64,000 nt of DNA, taken from assembly GCA_030148225.1 (NCBI GenBank), contig JASBTX010000009.1:62001-126000 (forward strand), in the 5' to 3' direction. Shown here one piece after another: positions 29,358-38,494 of this stretch (within the stretch, counting starts at the first letter, position 1; each line of letters starts with the position of its first letter). The DNA comes from Paracoccaceae bacterium. GTDB lineage: Bacteria; Pseudomonadota; Alphaproteobacteria; Rhodobacterales; Rhodobacteraceae. Both the position numbers and the translations under genes were made by a program. A model generated the notes under the pieces. It searched no databases and had not been told where the DNA came from. It was given only the letters and a program-made list of their open reading frames with translations.

Positions 29358-30232
29358 ATGTGATTGACCTGCGGTCGAAGATTGCCGTTTTCGTACCACG
29401 CCATCAGTTCACGCAGGCTGGCAGCAATGCGGTCCGGTTTGAATGCCAGATAGCCGCCCCAGTAGAACCCGATGACCGATATGTTCTTGACCAGAATGAT
29501 GTTGGCCGGGACCTCTGAAATCCTGCCCGATGCAAACCCGATCACCAGGACGCGCCCGTCGCGATTGGTGGCGCGCAACGCGGCGCTGAACTGATCCCCA
29601 CCCACGGGGTCATAGACGACATCCGCGCCACCAAGCTCGCGAACGGCGGTTCTGATATCCGTGTCCTCGCTGCTGATCAGATGGTCAGCCCCGGCACGCG
29701 CGGCGGCGGCAAGTTTGTCCGCGCCGCGTGCGACAGCGATGACGCGGGCACCCATCAGTTTGCCAATTTCCACCGCAGTCAGCCCGACCCCGCCCGCAGC
29801 ACCCAGTACGAGGAGCGTTTCACCCGGCTGAAGCCGCGCATTCTGCAACGCCATATGTGACGTGCCGTATGCCACCTGAAACGCCGCGGCGATTGTTGAC
29901 GGCATCACCGGCGGTACGACCACACAGTTTTCGGCGGGGAAACAGCCAAATTCGGCCAGCCCGCCTTGTCCGCCGAAAACGGCGACACGGCTGCCGATGG
30001 TCGGCGACGTCACCCCGTCACCCAAGGCTGTGACAATTCCCGCAACCTCGAGCCCGAGCGTGAAGGGCAGGGGCGGACGCTCCTGATACTCACCGGTGAT
30101 CATCAGCAGGTCAGCGAAATTCAGACCACAGGCTTCGATCCTGAGTTGAACCTCGCCCGGTTCGGGCATCGGCGCCGCGATTTCACGCAATTCGGGGGGT
30201 GAACCGCGCTCGATAACCTGAAGTGCCCGCAT
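29273..30232 (-). CDS. zinc-independent NADPH:quinone oxidoreductase (MDR family)
   Basis: 319 residues. A GroES-like N-terminal domain (CGLNFADLL, GLEVAG) and a Rossmann domain with GAAGGVGLTAVEIG; no zinc ligands are seen. NADPH:quinone reductase / zeta-crystallin type, electron acceptor unknown. Start ATG 30232 (MRALQVIERG); ATG 30241 adds three residues and GTG 30262 ten. The C-terminal GKVVVEMT is the usual family ending, so its 85-bp overlap with the LysR gene is genuine on this side. Confidence 0.85.
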   Translation of the reverse strand: MRALQVIERGSPPELREIAAPMPEPGEVQLRIEACGLNFADLLMITGEYQERPPLPFTLGLEVAGIVTALGDGVTSPTIGSRVAVFGGQGGLAEFGCFPAENCVVVPPVMPSTIAAAFQVAYGTSHMALQNARLQPGETLLVLGAAGGVGLTAVEIGKLMGARVIAVARGADKLAAAARAGADHLISSEDTDIRTAVRELGGADVVYDPVGGDQFSAALRATNRDGRVLVIGFASGRISEVPANIILVKNISVIGFYWGGYLAFKPDRIAASLRELMAWYENGNLRPQVNHIYALSDAAAALELLRSRKSTGKVVVEMT

Positions 30233-30572
30233 CCGATCCATCCCGACTGAAAACCCGGGCACTGTATCGCGTCAGAACCCAAAGGATGCAATCATGATTC
30301 CCCACACACCCATCACCCGGCGCAATCCGATTCCCGCTTTAGGCCGACCAGCGGTTGTTTTGCATTTTGCAAAAAACACTGTCAATCCAAGGGGAAGCGT
30401 GAAAGAAACGCAAAAAAAATGGCATGAATCCGCCGGAAAATTGCGATTTTCTTAGATTTGTTTTCATTTTCCGTTTAGAATTCAAATACTTTGAAGTCCA
30501 ATAAGACGGAAATACGGGTCGGGCTTTCTTTAACGAGTGACGACTAATCGTAGATTGTGTGGGAGAATAAAA
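30233..30572. other. 340-bp gene-free stretch upstream of the XRE gene
   Basis: No open frame with coding character. The right part is AT-rich. It holds two perfect palindromes: TTTTGCA-TTT-TGCAAAA at 30358-30374 and TTCAAA-TAC-TTTGAA at 30481-30495. These look like operator sites, possibly for the XRE regulator that starts at 30573 (autoregulation). Confidence 0.45.
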
Positions 30573-30941
30573 ATGAAACACCCGGTTGATGTTCATGTAG
30601 GCAAGCGTGTCCGCCAGCGCCGCTGGATGGTGGGTATGACACAACAGCAGCTTGCCGAACGGGTCGGGATAAAATTCCAGCAGATTCAAAAATACGAGAC
30701 CGGCATGAACCGTATCAGCGCCTCGCGGCTCTGGGATATTGCCGATGTTCTGGATGTGCCGGTCAGCTTTTTCTTTGAAGGTCTCGAGGACGGTGAGGCA
30801 GCAGAAAAATCGGGTACGGTGCCGGGTGACCTGCTTGCCGACAAGGAAGCGCTGGAGTTGATCCGCTCGTATTACTCGATCCCGGAAAATCAGCGCAGGC
30901 GCCTGTTCGAACTGGCCCGTGTCCTGAGTGACGCTGCCTGA
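30573..30941 (+). CDS. XRE-family transcriptional regulator (PraR/PhrR-like)
   Basis: 122 residues. An HTH_3 domain spans about 10-65 (MTQQQLAERVGIKFQQIQKYETGMNRISASRLWDIADVL), a pattern strongly conserved in alphaproteobacterial PraR/PhrR/SinR-like regulators, which control stress and surface-attachment genes. GGGAG lies 8 bases upstream of ATG 30573. Two palindromes in its long leader suggest autoregulation. It is followed by a terminator-like hairpin. Confidence 0.9.
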   Translation: MKHPVDVHVGKRVRQRRWMVGMTQQQLAERVGIKFQQIQKYETGMNRISASRLWDIADVLDVPVSFFFEGLEDGEAAEKSGTVPGDLLADKEALELIRSYYSIPENQRRRLFELARVLSDAA

Positions 30942-30967
30942 TCAGCCACTTGATCTGAGACAATCCC

Positions 30968-31000
30968 GAGGGTAGCTGCCTTTAGGTGGCCGCCCTCTTA
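30968..31000 (+). terminator. rho-independent terminator after XRE gene
   Basis: GAGGG (30968-30972) pairs with CCCTC (30993-30997), extended with G-U and G-C pairs to a loop TTTA (30981-30984), then TTATTG. One A/C mismatch; the T tract is short. Confidence 0.6.
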
Positions 31001-31017
31001 TTGTTTGGAACAAGATC

Positions 31018-31815
31018 ATGACGCCGTCAGAGCAGGATCACATTATCGGTACAGCGCATCGTATGGCCGATGCTGCGCGTGCGGCCATATTGCCGTTTTT
31101 CCGCTCAACCGATCTGGGAACGGAAAACAAAGAAGAAGGCGGATTTGATCCGGTGACCCGCGCCGACCGCGAAGCCGAGAAAGCCATGCGCCGCGTGCTG
31201 TCGGAACATCGCCCGGATGACGCCATTCTGGGTGAAGAATTCGGCAGCAAGTCCGGAACAACCGGCGTGACCTGGGTACTGGACCCGATTGACGGTACGC
31301 GCGGTTTCATTTCCGGCACGCCGACATGGGGTGTACTGATCGCAGTGGCGAATGCCAACGGTCCCATCTTCGGCATCATTGATCAACCCTATATCGGTGA
31401 GCGGTTCGAGGGGGGCTTTGGACGCGCCGGAATGACGGGCCCGCATGGCCCGCGCGATCTGGGCACGCGTGGGCAAACCCGGCTGGATGAGGCGATCCTG
31501 TTCACGACTTTCCCTGAAATCGGCACGAGATCAGAGCAGACCGCATTTCAGGCCGTGGCCGAAAATATGCGTCTGACGCGCTATGGAACGGATTGCTATG
31601 CCTATGCGTTGCTGGCGCTGGGTCAGATCGATCTGGTGATCGAGGCGGGGTTGAACGCCTATGACATTCAGGCACCGATCGCCGTGATCGAGGCGGCAGG
31701 CGGCGTGATTTCGGACTGGGATGGCGGCCCGGCGCATGAGGGCGGCCGTGTTCTGGCGGCGGCCAATGGCAGCATACACGCTGCGGCACTGGATATCCTG
31801 CGAAGCAATTCTTGA
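31018..31815 (+). CDS. hisN: histidinol-phosphatase, inositol-monophosphatase family
   Basis: 265 residues. Metal site residues of the IMPase fold: Glu73 in GEEFG, Asp89 and Asp92 in DPIDGTRGF, Asp216 in LNAYDIQAPI. The TRGFISGTPTWG and GTDCYAYALLALG segments fit the HisN subgroup, which dephosphorylates histidinol phosphate in histidine synthesis, rather than SuhB. No ribosome site stands out; start by homology. Confidence 0.85.
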   Translation: MTPSEQDHIIGTAHRMADAARAAILPFFRSTDLGTENKEEGGFDPVTRADREAEKAMRRVLSEHRPDDAILGEEFGSKSGTTGVTWVLDPIDGTRGFISGTPTWGVLIAVANANGPIFGIIDQPYIGERFEGGFGRAGMTGPHGPRDLGTRGQTRLDEAILFTTFPEIGTRSEQTAFQAVAENMRLTRYGTDCYAYALLALGQIDLVIEAGLNAYDIQAPIAVIEAAGGVISDWDGGPAHEGGRVLAAANGSIHAAALDILRSNS

Positions 31816-31918
31816 GCAGAGACAGCGCCGGCGCTAGGATGGCGCTGCGCCGAGTCCTTCCTGATTTCTGTCGGTGCCGATGTGATGATCCGAAGCAGGT
31901 GATGTATCGGAGGAACAC

Positions 31919-33256
31919 ATGAGCGAAACCCTGATCAGAAACGCACGTATCATCGTCACGATGAACGACAGTAAAGAAGAGCTTTCCGGGCATGACCTGA
32001 GGCTTTCGAATGGAATCATATCCGAAATCGGACCGGGTCTGAGCACGTCGGGCGAGGTTCTGGACGCCAGTGGCATGGTCATCACGCCGGGGCTGGTCAA
32101 CACCCATCATCATCTGTTTCAGACGCTGACCCGTGCAGTGCCCGGCGGGCAGGACGCGTTGCTTTTCGGCTGGCTCCGCACGCTTTATCCGATCTGGGCG
32201 CGATTCGGTCCCGAGGAAATCCGTGTCTCGGCCCTGACCGGTTTGGCCGAACTGGCCTTGTCCGGCTGCAGCATGACCTCGGATCACCTCTATCTTTTCC
32301 CCGGTGGTGCGCGGCTTGATGACACGATCGATGCTGCCGGAGAGATCGGTCTGAGATTTCACGCGACCCGCGGGGCGATGTCGATCGGCGAAAGCGCCGG
32401 TGGTCTGCCGCCTGACACGCTGGTCGAAGACGAAGCGGCTATTTTGAATGACATGATCCGCCTTGTAGACCGGTACCACGATCCGTCGCATGGTGCGATG
32501 ACGCGGATCGCGCTGGCACCGTGTTCGCCCTTTTCGGTCAGCCGCGAGCTGATGCGCGACAGCGCCATACTGGCGCGGGACAAGGGGGTGATGCTGCATA
32601 CGCACCTTGCCGAAAATGACGAGGATATCCGGTATTCGCTGGAAACATTCGGGTGCCGGCCCGGCGAATACGCGCAATCGCTAGGATGGGTCGGCGATGA
32701 CGTCTGGCACGCCCATTGCGTGAGACTGGACGATCAGGAGATCGATCTTTTCCAGCGAACGGCAACGGGTGTTGCACATTGCCCATGCTCGAATTGTCGC
32801 CTTGGGTCGGGTATTGCGCCAGTGCGGGCCATGCGTGATGCCGGTGTGCCTGTGGGGCTGGGTGTGGATGGCAGCGCCTCAAATGATGCGGGTAACCTGA
32901 TCGCCGAAGCCCGCATGGCCATGTTATTGCAGCGCGTCCGGAACGGGGCAGATGCCATGTCTGCCCGCGAGGTGCTTGAGATTGCCACGCGCGGTGGTGC
33001 GCAGGTGCTGGGCAGATCGGATTGCGGTCAGATCGCGGTCGGCAAATGTGCCGATATCGCCATCTGGGATTTGTCGGGTATCGAGGCTGCCGGGGCATGG
33101 GACCCGGTCGCAGCGCTTGTCTTGTCGGGGCCGACGCGGGTATCGCATCTCTTTGTTCAGGGTCGCCGCGTGGTGGCTGATGGCCGGATCGCAACGCTTG
33201 ACCTGACCGCTGTCATCGCGCGCCAGAACGCTCTGGCGCAATCTCTGATGCAATAG
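31919..33256 (+). CDS. 8-oxoguanine deaminase
   Basis: 445 residues of the amidohydrolase superfamily (8-oxoguanine/isocytosine-type, near AtzB). The metal ligands are visible: His63 and His65 in NTHHHLFQTL, later HTHLAEND, HAHC and GVDGSASNDAGN. The HCPCSNCRLGSG segment is typical of the 8-oxoguanine group. It would deaminate 8-oxoguanine to urate. GGAGG precedes ATG 31919 by 6 bases. Tail to tail with guanine deaminase; 2 bp apart. Confidence 0.85.
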   Translation: MSETLIRNARIIVTMNDSKEELSGHDLRLSNGIISEIGPGLSTSGEVLDASGMVITPGLVNTHHHLFQTLTRAVPGGQDALLFGWLRTLYPIWARFGPEEIRVSALTGLAELALSGCSMTSDHLYLFPGGARLDDTIDAAGEIGLRFHATRGAMSIGESAGGLPPDTLVEDEAAILNDMIRLVDRYHDPSHGAMTRIALAPCSPFSVSRELMRDSAILARDKGVMLHTHLAENDEDIRYSLETFGCRPGEYAQSLGWVGDDVWHAHCVRLDDQEIDLFQRTATGVAHCPCSNCRLGSGIAPVRAMRDAGVPVGLGVDGSASNDAGNLIAEARMAMLLQRVRNGADAMSAREVLEIATRGGAQVLGRSDCGQIAVGKCADIAIWDLSGIEAAGAWDPVAALVLSGPTRVSHLFVQGRRVVADGRIATLDLTAVIARQNALAQSLMQ

Positions 33257-33258
33257 GC

Positions 33259-34566
33259 TCAGACGTCAGGTTTGGCTTGGGGTTTGCCACTGATCCAGAC
33301 CTGATCGATGGCCCGGTCATCGCCCATCATGATGGTTGGAAACAACGCCTCCCACAGCGTGTCCGCAACCGCGCTGCGCTGGGCGATGGCCGGGGTCGAT
33401 GCAAGGTTGATCGACACGATATCGGCCTCGGCCCCGACACGCAGATTGCCGATCCTGTCCCCCATACCGATGGCATGAGCAGAGCCACAGGTGGCCAGCC
33501 ACCAGAGCTCGGCCGGATGCAGCGCCGTGCCGCCCAGCTGTCCAATCTCATAGGCTGCGGCCATGGTACGCAGCATCGAAAACGAAGACCCCCCGCCGGT
33601 ATCGGTTGCCAGACCGATCCGCTGTTCGTCTGCCGCCAGCGCCCGCGCCCGGAAAAGACCCGAGCCAATGAACATGTTTGATGTCGGGCAATGGATCAGC
33701 GATGCGCCGCTTTCGCGCAGGCGGTCCCGCTCGCGGTCTTCAAGGTGGATGGCATGCCCGAAAAGCGCGCCGCGCCCGATCAGCCCGTATTTTTCATAGG
33801 TATCCAGATAATCCCGCGCATCGGGAAAGAGCGAGCGCACCCAAGCGATCTCTTCTGTCTGTTCCGAAAGATGCGTCTGCATCAGGCAATCGGGGTGCTC
33901 GGCCCAAAGCGCGCCCAACGCCTCGAGCTGCGCTTCGCTTGATGTCGGTGAAAATCGCGGTGTCACGGCATAGCTCAGCCGGTCGACGCCATGCCATTTC
34001 TCGAGCAATTTCTTGCTGTCGTCATAGGCCGATACCGGCTCGTCACAAAGCCCCGGTGGCGCATTGCGGTCCATGCAGCATTTGCCGGTAACCGCCCGCA
34101 TTCCCCGCGCCTGTGCCGCCGTGAAAAAGGCATCGACACTCTCGGGATGAATGGTCGCAAAGCTGACCATTGATGTCGTGCCATAGGATATGGCGAGATC
34201 GAAATACCGCTCGGCGATCTCGGTTGCGTAGTCGGCATCGCTGAACCGCATCTCCTCGGGGAAGGTATAGTCATTCAGCCAGTCCAGCAGACGCTTGCCC
34301 CAACTGGCGATCATTGCGGTTTGGGGGTAATGCACATGCGCATCGACAAATCCCGCCGTCAGAATGTTGTCACCCTGATCCGAGACCCGGGCATCCGGAT
34401 GGTCGCGCCGGAGTGTTTCGGCATCACCCATGGCCGAAACCAGACCGTTTTCGATCAGGATGGCACCGCGGCTGTTATGCTTGACGGCATCTTCCGGACC
34501 AGTCCGGAAGGGATCGGAGGCAAAGGCCAGCGTCTGCCCGAGTATCAGGAGTTTGTCGCTCATCAT
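33259..34566 (-). CDS. guaD: guanine deaminase
   Basis: 435 residues. Converts guanine to xanthine. Amidohydrolase metal site: His77 and His79 in DAHVHYPQT, then MQTHLSEQ, HAIHLEDRE and ATDTGGGSSFSML; PRFSPT and the GCCMDRNAPP segment also fit GuaD. M1 (34566) or M2 (34563) are equally good starts. With the 8-oxoguanine deaminase it forms a purine-catabolism pair, but the genes are convergent, not an operon. Confidence 0.93.
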   Translation of the reverse strand: MMSDKLLILGQTLAFASDPFRTGPEDAVKHNSRGAILIENGLVSAMGDAETLRRDHPDARVSDQGDNILTAGFVDAHVHYPQTAMIASWGKRLLDWLNDYTFPEEMRFSDADYATEIAERYFDLAISYGTTSMVSFATIHPESVDAFFTAAQARGMRAVTGKCCMDRNAPPGLCDEPVSAYDDSKKLLEKWHGVDRLSYAVTPRFSPTSSEAQLEALGALWAEHPDCLMQTHLSEQTEEIAWVRSLFPDARDYLDTYEKYGLIGRGALFGHAIHLEDRERDRLRESGASLIHCPTSNMFIGSGLFRARALAADEQRIGLATDTGGGSSFSMLRTMAAAYEIGQLGGTALHPAELWWLATCGSAHAIGMGDRIGNLRVGAEADIVSINLASTPAIAQRSAVADTLWEALFPTIMMGDDRAIDQVWISGKPQAKPDV

Positions 34567-34738
34567 GGGTCAAATCTAGCCTTTGTGACCGACCGAGGTA
34601 AATCGCCCAGGGCTGCCGTTGGAAAAGAAGCTCTTTCAAAGAGAACAGGGCAATGATTTTGGCCCTTGCCCCTGCAATTGGCCTGTCCCTCGCGATTGCT
34701 GGTGACTAGACTGAGGGCGTGAGTAGGTCGGGGTAGGC

Positions 34739-36121
34739 ATGGTCGAGGAAACGGTCACACCGGAAGAGCGGGAAGACGAAGACTTTGCACTTGATGCGGT
34801 GCAGGTCGATGCCGTGCTGGACGCGGTGGACAACCGGGACGCAACCGGGCTGCATGAATTGCTGGATTCCCTGCACTCGGCAGATATCGCAGACCTTCTG
34901 GAACAGATCGGATCGCGCGAGCGCGAAGATCTGCTGTCGCTCTGGTCCAGGGAGATGGACGGCGACATTCTGTCCGAGCTTGACGAAAGCTTGCGCGAAG
35001 AGGTCATCCAGCATCTGGAGCCCGAGGTTCTGGCCGGGGCGGTCAGGGATATGGAATCCGATGATGTTGTCGACCTCATCGAAGATCTGGACAGCACCCA
35101 GCAAGAGGTGATCCTTGACGCGCTCGAGGATTCCGACAGGGCTGCGGTCGAACAGTCGATGTCCTTTCCCGAGGATTCGGCCGGCCGCCTGATGCAGCGC
35201 GAAATCGTGACCGCGCCAAGCCACTGGTCCGTTGGCGAGACCATCGACTATGTGCGTTCACGCGAAGATTTGCCCGAACAATTCTATCACGTCATTCTGG
35301 TCGATCCCCGCCACCGGCCTGTTGCCTATGTCACTTTGGGCAAGCTTTTGTCGTCGCGCCGTGACGTGGCGCTGACAGACATCACCGAAGACACGTTTCG
35401 CACCATTCCCGCCACCCAGCCCGAGGCGGATGTTGCCTATGCGTTCAATCAGTATCACCTGATCTCGGCGCCGGTTGTGGATGCAGATGATCGGCTGGTC
35501 GGTGTGATCACCATCGATGATGCGATGGTCGTACTCGAGGAAGAGGCCGAGGAGGATATTCTGAGGCTGGCCGGTGTCGGCGACGAAAGCCTGTCAGATC
35601 ACCCCACGGCGATTGCCCTGCGGCGGTTTCCCTGGCTTTTTGTCAATCTGGTCACGGCGATCGCTGCCTCTCTCGTAATTGCACAGTTCGAGGATGCGCT
35701 GGCCAAGCTGGTCGCGCTGGCGGTTCTGATGCCCATCGTCGCGTCGATGGGTGGCAATGCCGGTACACAGTCATTGACTGTGGCTGTGCGGTCGCTGGCG
35801 ACCCACGACCTGACCGGCGCCAATGCATGGCGGGTGGTCCGGCGCGAGATGCTGGCCGGGGTAATGAACGGTCTGGCCTTTGCCCTGATCATGGGTGTCG
35901 TGGGCTATGTCTGGTTCGGTTCGGTCATGCTGGGCGCGGTGATTGGGGTGGCCATGATCATCAATCTCTTTGTGGCAGCGCTGGCGGGTATCCTGATCCC
36001 GCTGGGCCTTGACCGGATCGGGATCGACCCGGCGCTGGCATCGGGTGCCTTTGTAACGACCGTGACAGATGTGATTGGCTTTCTGGCCTTTCTCGGCCTT
36101 GCGACGATGGTGCTGTTTTGA
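34739..36121 (+). CDS. mgtE: magnesium transporter MgtE
   Basis: 460 residues. The cytoplasmic N-domain (superhelical, about 1-130), paired CBS domains (about 135-260) and a C-terminal five-helix membrane domain are in the right order. The pore-lining signature ASMGGNAGTQSLTVAVR and the DPALASGAFVTTVTDVIGF segment are present. It imports Mg2+, gated by CBS magnesium sites. In the 172-bp leader a CTCTTT-C-AAAGAG palindrome is at 34631-34643, function unknown. It overlaps the next gene (TTGA). Confidence 0.95.
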   Translation: MVEETVTPEEREDEDFALDAVQVDAVLDAVDNRDATGLHELLDSLHSADIADLLEQIGSREREDLLSLWSREMDGDILSELDESLREEVIQHLEPEVLAGAVRDMESDDVVDLIEDLDSTQQEVILDALEDSDRAAVEQSMSFPEDSAGRLMQREIVTAPSHWSVGETIDYVRSREDLPEQFYHVILVDPRHRPVAYVTLGKLLSSRRDVALTDITEDTFRTIPATQPEADVAYAFNQYHLISAPVVDADDRLVGVITIDDAMVVLEEEAEEDILRLAGVGDESLSDHPTAIALRRFPWLFVNLVTAIAASLVIAQFEDALAKLVALAVLMPIVASMGGNAGTQSLTVAVRSLATHDLTGANAWRVVRREMLAGVMNGLAFALIMGVVGYVWFGSVMLGAVIGVAMIINLFVAALAGILIPLGLDRIGIDPALASGAFVTTVTDVIGFLAFLGLATMVLF

Positions 36122-36669
36122 CATTGGACGAACAGAAAGCCGCCGCGCGCAAGGCCGCCTTTGCGCGCCGGCGGGCGGCACATGCAGCGGGGCAGGACGC
36201 CTTGGCCTGTGGCTATCTTGATGAGGTGCTGTCGGATACCGGTGGCGGCGCACTGGCGGGATATATGCCCATCCGGACCGAGATTTCGCCGCTGACAGTC
36301 ATGGCTGCGTGGACTGGTCGCGTCGGAGTTCCGGTCATTCAGGGGGCAGGGGAGCGCCTTCTGTTTCGGGAGTGGACCGAGACCTGCGAGATGGTCGAGG
36401 GGCCCTTTGGTGCGGCGATCCCCGCGTCGGGGCAGGAATTTGATCCCGACATCCTGATCGTGCCGCTGGTGGCGTTTGGCCCTGGTGGTCAGCGGCTGGG
36501 ATATGGCGGCGGGTTTTATGACCGGACGCTGGAATATCTGAGGGCGCAGAAACCCATCACGGCAATTGGTTTTGCCTATGATGCGCAGATGGCGGCGGAC
36601 CTGCCGCAAGAGGCAACGGATCAGCCGCTCGACATGATCGTGACAGAGGCTGGTGTGAAACGGCTCTGA
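36118..36669 (+). CDS. 5-formyltetrahydrofolate cyclo-ligase
   Basis: 183 residues. The nucleotide-binding motif YGGGFYDRTL is diagnostic; the enzyme recycles 5-formyl-THF to 5,10-methenyl-THF. TTG 36118 overlaps the mgtE stop (TTGA); the next in-frame starts would cut into the conserved N-terminal basic helix, so TTG is favoured. Its folate role would complement the sox operon, though it lies 27 kb away. Three bp from a convergent hydrolase. Confidence 0.88.
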   Translation: MTLDEQKAAARKAAFARRRAAHAAGQDALACGYLDEVLSDTGGGALAGYMPIRTEISPLTVMAAWTGRVGVPVIQGAGERLLFREWTETCEMVEGPFGAAIPASGQEFDPDILIVPLVAFGPGGQRLGYGGGFYDRTLEYLRAQKPITAIGFAYDAQMAADLPQEATDQPLDMIVTEAGVKRL

Positions 36670-36672
36670 AGT

Positions 36673-37590
36673 TCAGACCTCGCGCGTCAGGCAACCCGCT
36701 ACAAAGGCCATCAGGTTGCGCAGCGCCTCATCCGCTTCGGGCAAGCGGCCATTGAACATCGCGGCCACATGCGGCGCGTCATCCAGCACATGCTGGCGGA
36801 TTTCCAGCCCCTCATTGCGGAGCCGGTCGATCAGCCGCAGGCTGTCGTCGCGCAGGATTTCCGTCTTGCTGAACTGAATAAACAGCGGCGGCGCACCGGT
36901 GAAATCGGCAAAAAGGGGCGAAACACCGGGGTCAGCGCGATCCGTTCCATCCAGATAATAACTGGCGACAAGCTCGTTCTGAGCGGCGGGCAGGATCACG
37001 TCACTTTCGGCGTTTTCGGAGATGCTGCGCCCTGAAAATGTCAGATCGGTAATCGGGCTGAGCGCTGCAACACCGGCGGGTCGCGGCAGGTCGAGTGCAA
37101 GGATATCGGCCAGGAGACCCAGCGCCAAACAGCCGCCTGAACTGTCCCCGGCGATCACGATGCGATCCGGCGCGCAACCCTCTTCCAGCAGCGCCCGGTA
37201 GGCATTGAGCACATCTTCACGGGCCGCGGGATAGGGATATTCCGGTGCCAACCGGTAATCGGGCAGGGCAGCCGTCAGGTTCAGCGGGCCTGCGATGGCG
37301 GCGGCAAAACGGGAATGCGTGGCCGGACTGCCAAAGATGAATGCCCCACCATGCAGATACAGAAGGACACCGTCCTGCCCTTCGTTCGCACCGGCAAGCA
37401 ATCCGGGTCTGCGAAATTCGCCAAATCTGAATTCTGTGGGCTTGGTCCAGTATCCCCTCGGTCGCCGCAGAAACAGCCAGCAGTCCCATTCGAACCGCCG
37501 CCTGATCCGGGCCGGCACTCTGGCGCGCGTCAGATGTCGTTTAACCGTGAGTTTCAGAACCCGGTTCGTGATGGACAGGCGTAGCGACAT
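36673..37590 (-). CDS. alpha/beta hydrolase of the hormone-sensitive-lipase family
   Basis: 305 residues. Oxyanion hole HGGA (80-83) and nucleophile elbow GDSSGG (Ser150) mark the HSL/esterase family IV; catalytic Asp and His follow (APHVAAMF region). It should hydrolyse short or medium acyl esters. ATG 37590 has GGGGGA about 12 bases upstream; TTG 37641 would add 17 residues that look non-native. Convergent with the folate enzyme. Confidence 0.88.
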   Translation of the reverse strand: MSLRLSITNRVLKLTVKRHLTRARVPARIRRRFEWDCWLFLRRPRGYWTKPTEFRFGEFRRPGLLAGANEGQDGVLLYLHGGAFIFGSPATHSRFAAAIAGPLNLTAALPDYRLAPEYPYPAAREDVLNAYRALLEEGCAPDRIVIAGDSSGGCLALGLLADILALDLPRPAGVAALSPITDLTFSGRSISENAESDVILPAAQNELVASYYLDGTDRADPGVSPLFADFTGAPPLFIQFSKTEILRDDSLRLIDRLRNEGLEIRQHVLDDAPHVAAMFNGRLPEADEALRNLMAFVAGCLTREV

Positions 37591-37681
37591 ATTTTTCTTG
37601 TTCCCCCGTCCCTGACTAACAGAGCTGATTAGGCGAGCCAAACCCCTTGCAGGCTGTCAGGCCGCGACATAGAGATTGCGG

Positions 37682-38494
37682 ATGCGACTGTTGTTTTTTG
37701 GGGACATTGTCGGGCGTTCGGGGCGTGCGGCAATCAAGGATAATCTGGTCCGGCTGCGCAAAGACTGGCGCGCCGATTTCGTGATCGTCAATGCCGAGAA
37801 TGCCACAAGCGGCGCGGGCCTGTCCCCAGCGCATGCCAACGAACTCCTCTCGTCAGGTGCCGATTGCCTTACGCTGGGCGATCATGCCTTTGATCAGCGC
37901 GACATGCTGCAATTCATCGACAAGGAACCGCGCATCATCCGACCGTTGAACTTTGCCCGCACCGCGCCGGGCCGTGGCGCGGCAATTTTCACGACAACAC
38001 GCGGTAAAAAGGTTCTGGTCGCGCAGGTGCTAGGCCAGGTCTTCATGAAACGCGCCTTCGATGATCCCTTTTCCGCAATCGACAAAGTGCTGAAGTCGCA
38101 TCCGCTGGGTGGCGCCGTTGCGGCAACCGTCGTGGATATGCATTGCGAGGCCACGTCCGAAAAGATGGCTATGGGGCACTGGTGTGACGGGCGTGCGTCG
38201 TTGGTGGCAGGCACCCATACGCACGTGCCGACGGCTGATGCGCAGATCCTTGATGCGGGTACGGCCTATCTGACCGATGCGGGTATGTGCGGCGACTATG
38301 GTTCCGTTATTGGCATGAACCGCGACGAGCCGATGCGCCGCTTTGTAACGGGCATGAGCAAGGGCCGTTTCCGACCCGCCGAAGGCGAGGCGACGCTGGC
38401 TGGCGTTTTTGTCGAAACAGATGACACGACCGGGGCGGCGACATCCGTGCGTATGATCCGGGCAGGTGGCCGGCTGGAGCCCACCGCCTCGTGA
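37682..38494 (+). CDS. YmdB-like metallophosphoesterase (TIGR00282 family)
   Basis: 270 residues. GDIVGRSGR, VNAENATSGAG and GTHTHVPTAD fit the metallophosphoesterase core of YmdB-type proteins, which in Bacillus hydrolyse 2',3'-cAMP and affect mRNA turnover and motility. Role here unknown. I start at ATG 37682; TTG 37676 would add two residues. It overlaps the EamA gene by 4 bases (GTGA). Confidence 0.88.
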   Translation: MRLLFFGDIVGRSGRAAIKDNLVRLRKDWRADFVIVNAENATSGAGLSPAHANELLSSGADCLTLGDHAFDQRDMLQFIDKEPRIIRPLNFARTAPGRGAAIFTTTRGKKVLVAQVLGQVFMKRAFDDPFSAIDKVLKSHPLGGAVAATVVDMHCEATSEKMAMGHWCDGRASLVAGTHTHVPTADAQILDAGTAYLTDAGMCGDYGSVIGMNRDEPMRRFVTGMSKGRFRPAEGEATLAGVFVETDDTTGAATSVRMIRAGGRLEPTAS

